Program-made: the position numbers and the translations under genes
Shown here: piece after piece, positions 6,492 to 6,804 of the stretch
Layout of the letters: each line of letters starts with the position of its first letter
Numbering within the stretch: the first letter of the stretch is position 1
Assembly (NCBI GenBank): GCA_937900215.1
Contig: CALCFH010000238.1
Span: forward strand, 1 to 6,804
DNA: 6,804 nt
Reading direction: 5' to 3'
Source of the DNA: an uncultured Cryomorphaceae bacterium
GTDB lineage: Bacteria > Bacteroidota > Bacteroidia > Flavobacteriales > Schleiferiaceae
Notes under the pieces: generated by a model
The model's database searches: none
Told to the model about the DNA's origin: nothing
What the model saw: only the letters and a program-made list of their open reading frames with translations

Positions 6492-6804
6492 CTAAGGCGT
6501 TACCTCCACCAGAATTTGGGAGACAAGCAATTTGCCCAGATAAATATTTTTGGGTCCCACAACTTCTTTATCCAGTCTATAGGCTGTAACGGCCATAAGT
6601 TCACCGGTAATTTTTAGCGAAGACAGTTGACTGGCTGTAAAGGTGTAGCTACTTACATTGCCTGGCACCGTAACGGAGAGGTTTTCACCTAGGCTAAAAA
6701 CCGTAGAGTCAGCATTGGTCACGCCCATTACTGAAAGAGTATAGTCAGACGATTTAGAAATGGTAGTAGATGAAGTGAAAGATCCTACGAATGGCCAAGG
6801 ATTG
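6492..6804 (-). CDS. C-terminal part of an unrecognised beta-rich protein (cut by window edge)
   Basis: The minus-strand frame ending in TAG at 6492 stays open to the window edge, giving 103 residues plus stop; the start lies outside the window. An internal ATG at 6728 is unlikely to be the true start, because the frame reads on upstream through NPWPFVGSFTSS and ISKSSDYTLSV, which have the same character. The visible part is rich in Thr, Ser and Val, with alternating strand patterns (YTLSVMGVTNADSTVFSLG, LSVTVPGNVSSYTFTASQL), which suggests a beta-sandwich domain of an exported protein or lipoprotein. It ends in LVSQILVEVTP, without the basic-hydrophobic end of a T9SS tail. I do not recognise the family. 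It converges on oxyR and is not part of the dps operon. Confidence 0.7.
   Translation of the reverse strand, partial: NPWPFVGSFTSSTTISKSSDYTLSVMGVTNADSTVFSLGENLSVTVPGNVSSYTFTASQLSSLKITGELMAVTAYRLDKEVVGPKNIYLGKLLVSQILVEVTP

Overview
The window looks like a piece of a Bacteroidota chromosome, most likely Flavobacteriales or a close relative. The evidence is a secreted protein with a type IX secretion (T9SS)-like C-terminal tail, a PafA-type alkaline phosphatase typical of flavobacteria, a TAnnTTTG-type -7 promoter element, A-rich leaders without Shine-Dalgarno sequences, and moderate G+C. There are no RNA genes, IS elements, CRISPR arrays or prophage genes that I can support.

Layout, left to right. 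Positions 1-61 hold nothing recognisable. A minus-strand, AT-rich gene (62-1690) encodes a 542-aa secreted beta-rich protein with a divergent T9SS-like tail. A 274-bp gap (1691-1964) follows. Next come four minus-strand genes packed so tightly that they are probably one operon, read from right to left: dps (5373-4900), a Nudix CoA-pyrophosphatase-like hydrolase (4912-4265, overlapping the dps stop), pafA (4215-2587) and a DUF1684 protein (2585-1965, starting one base after the pafA stop). Divergent from dps across 85 bp is oxyR (5459-6397, plus strand). The right end holds the C-terminal 103 residues of an unrecognised minus-strand gene that runs off the window, convergent with oxyR.

How the parts may work together. 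OxyR carries the two peroxide-sensing cysteines at residues 199 and 208, and Dps is a classical OxyR target that sequesters iron and removes peroxide. The short divergent spacer has a good -7 element for dps and an imperfect inverted repeat placed where a LysR-type activator would bind. If the operon is read through, the same signal would also drive a cytosolic CoA/nucleotide-cleaning Nudix enzyme, an exported phosphomonoesterase and an exported DUF1684 protein of unknown role. The coupling of these genes to peroxide stress is inference; the gene order, overlaps and motifs are seen directly. The most interesting point is the very tight pairing of pafA with the DUF1684 gene within an OxyR-adjacent operon.
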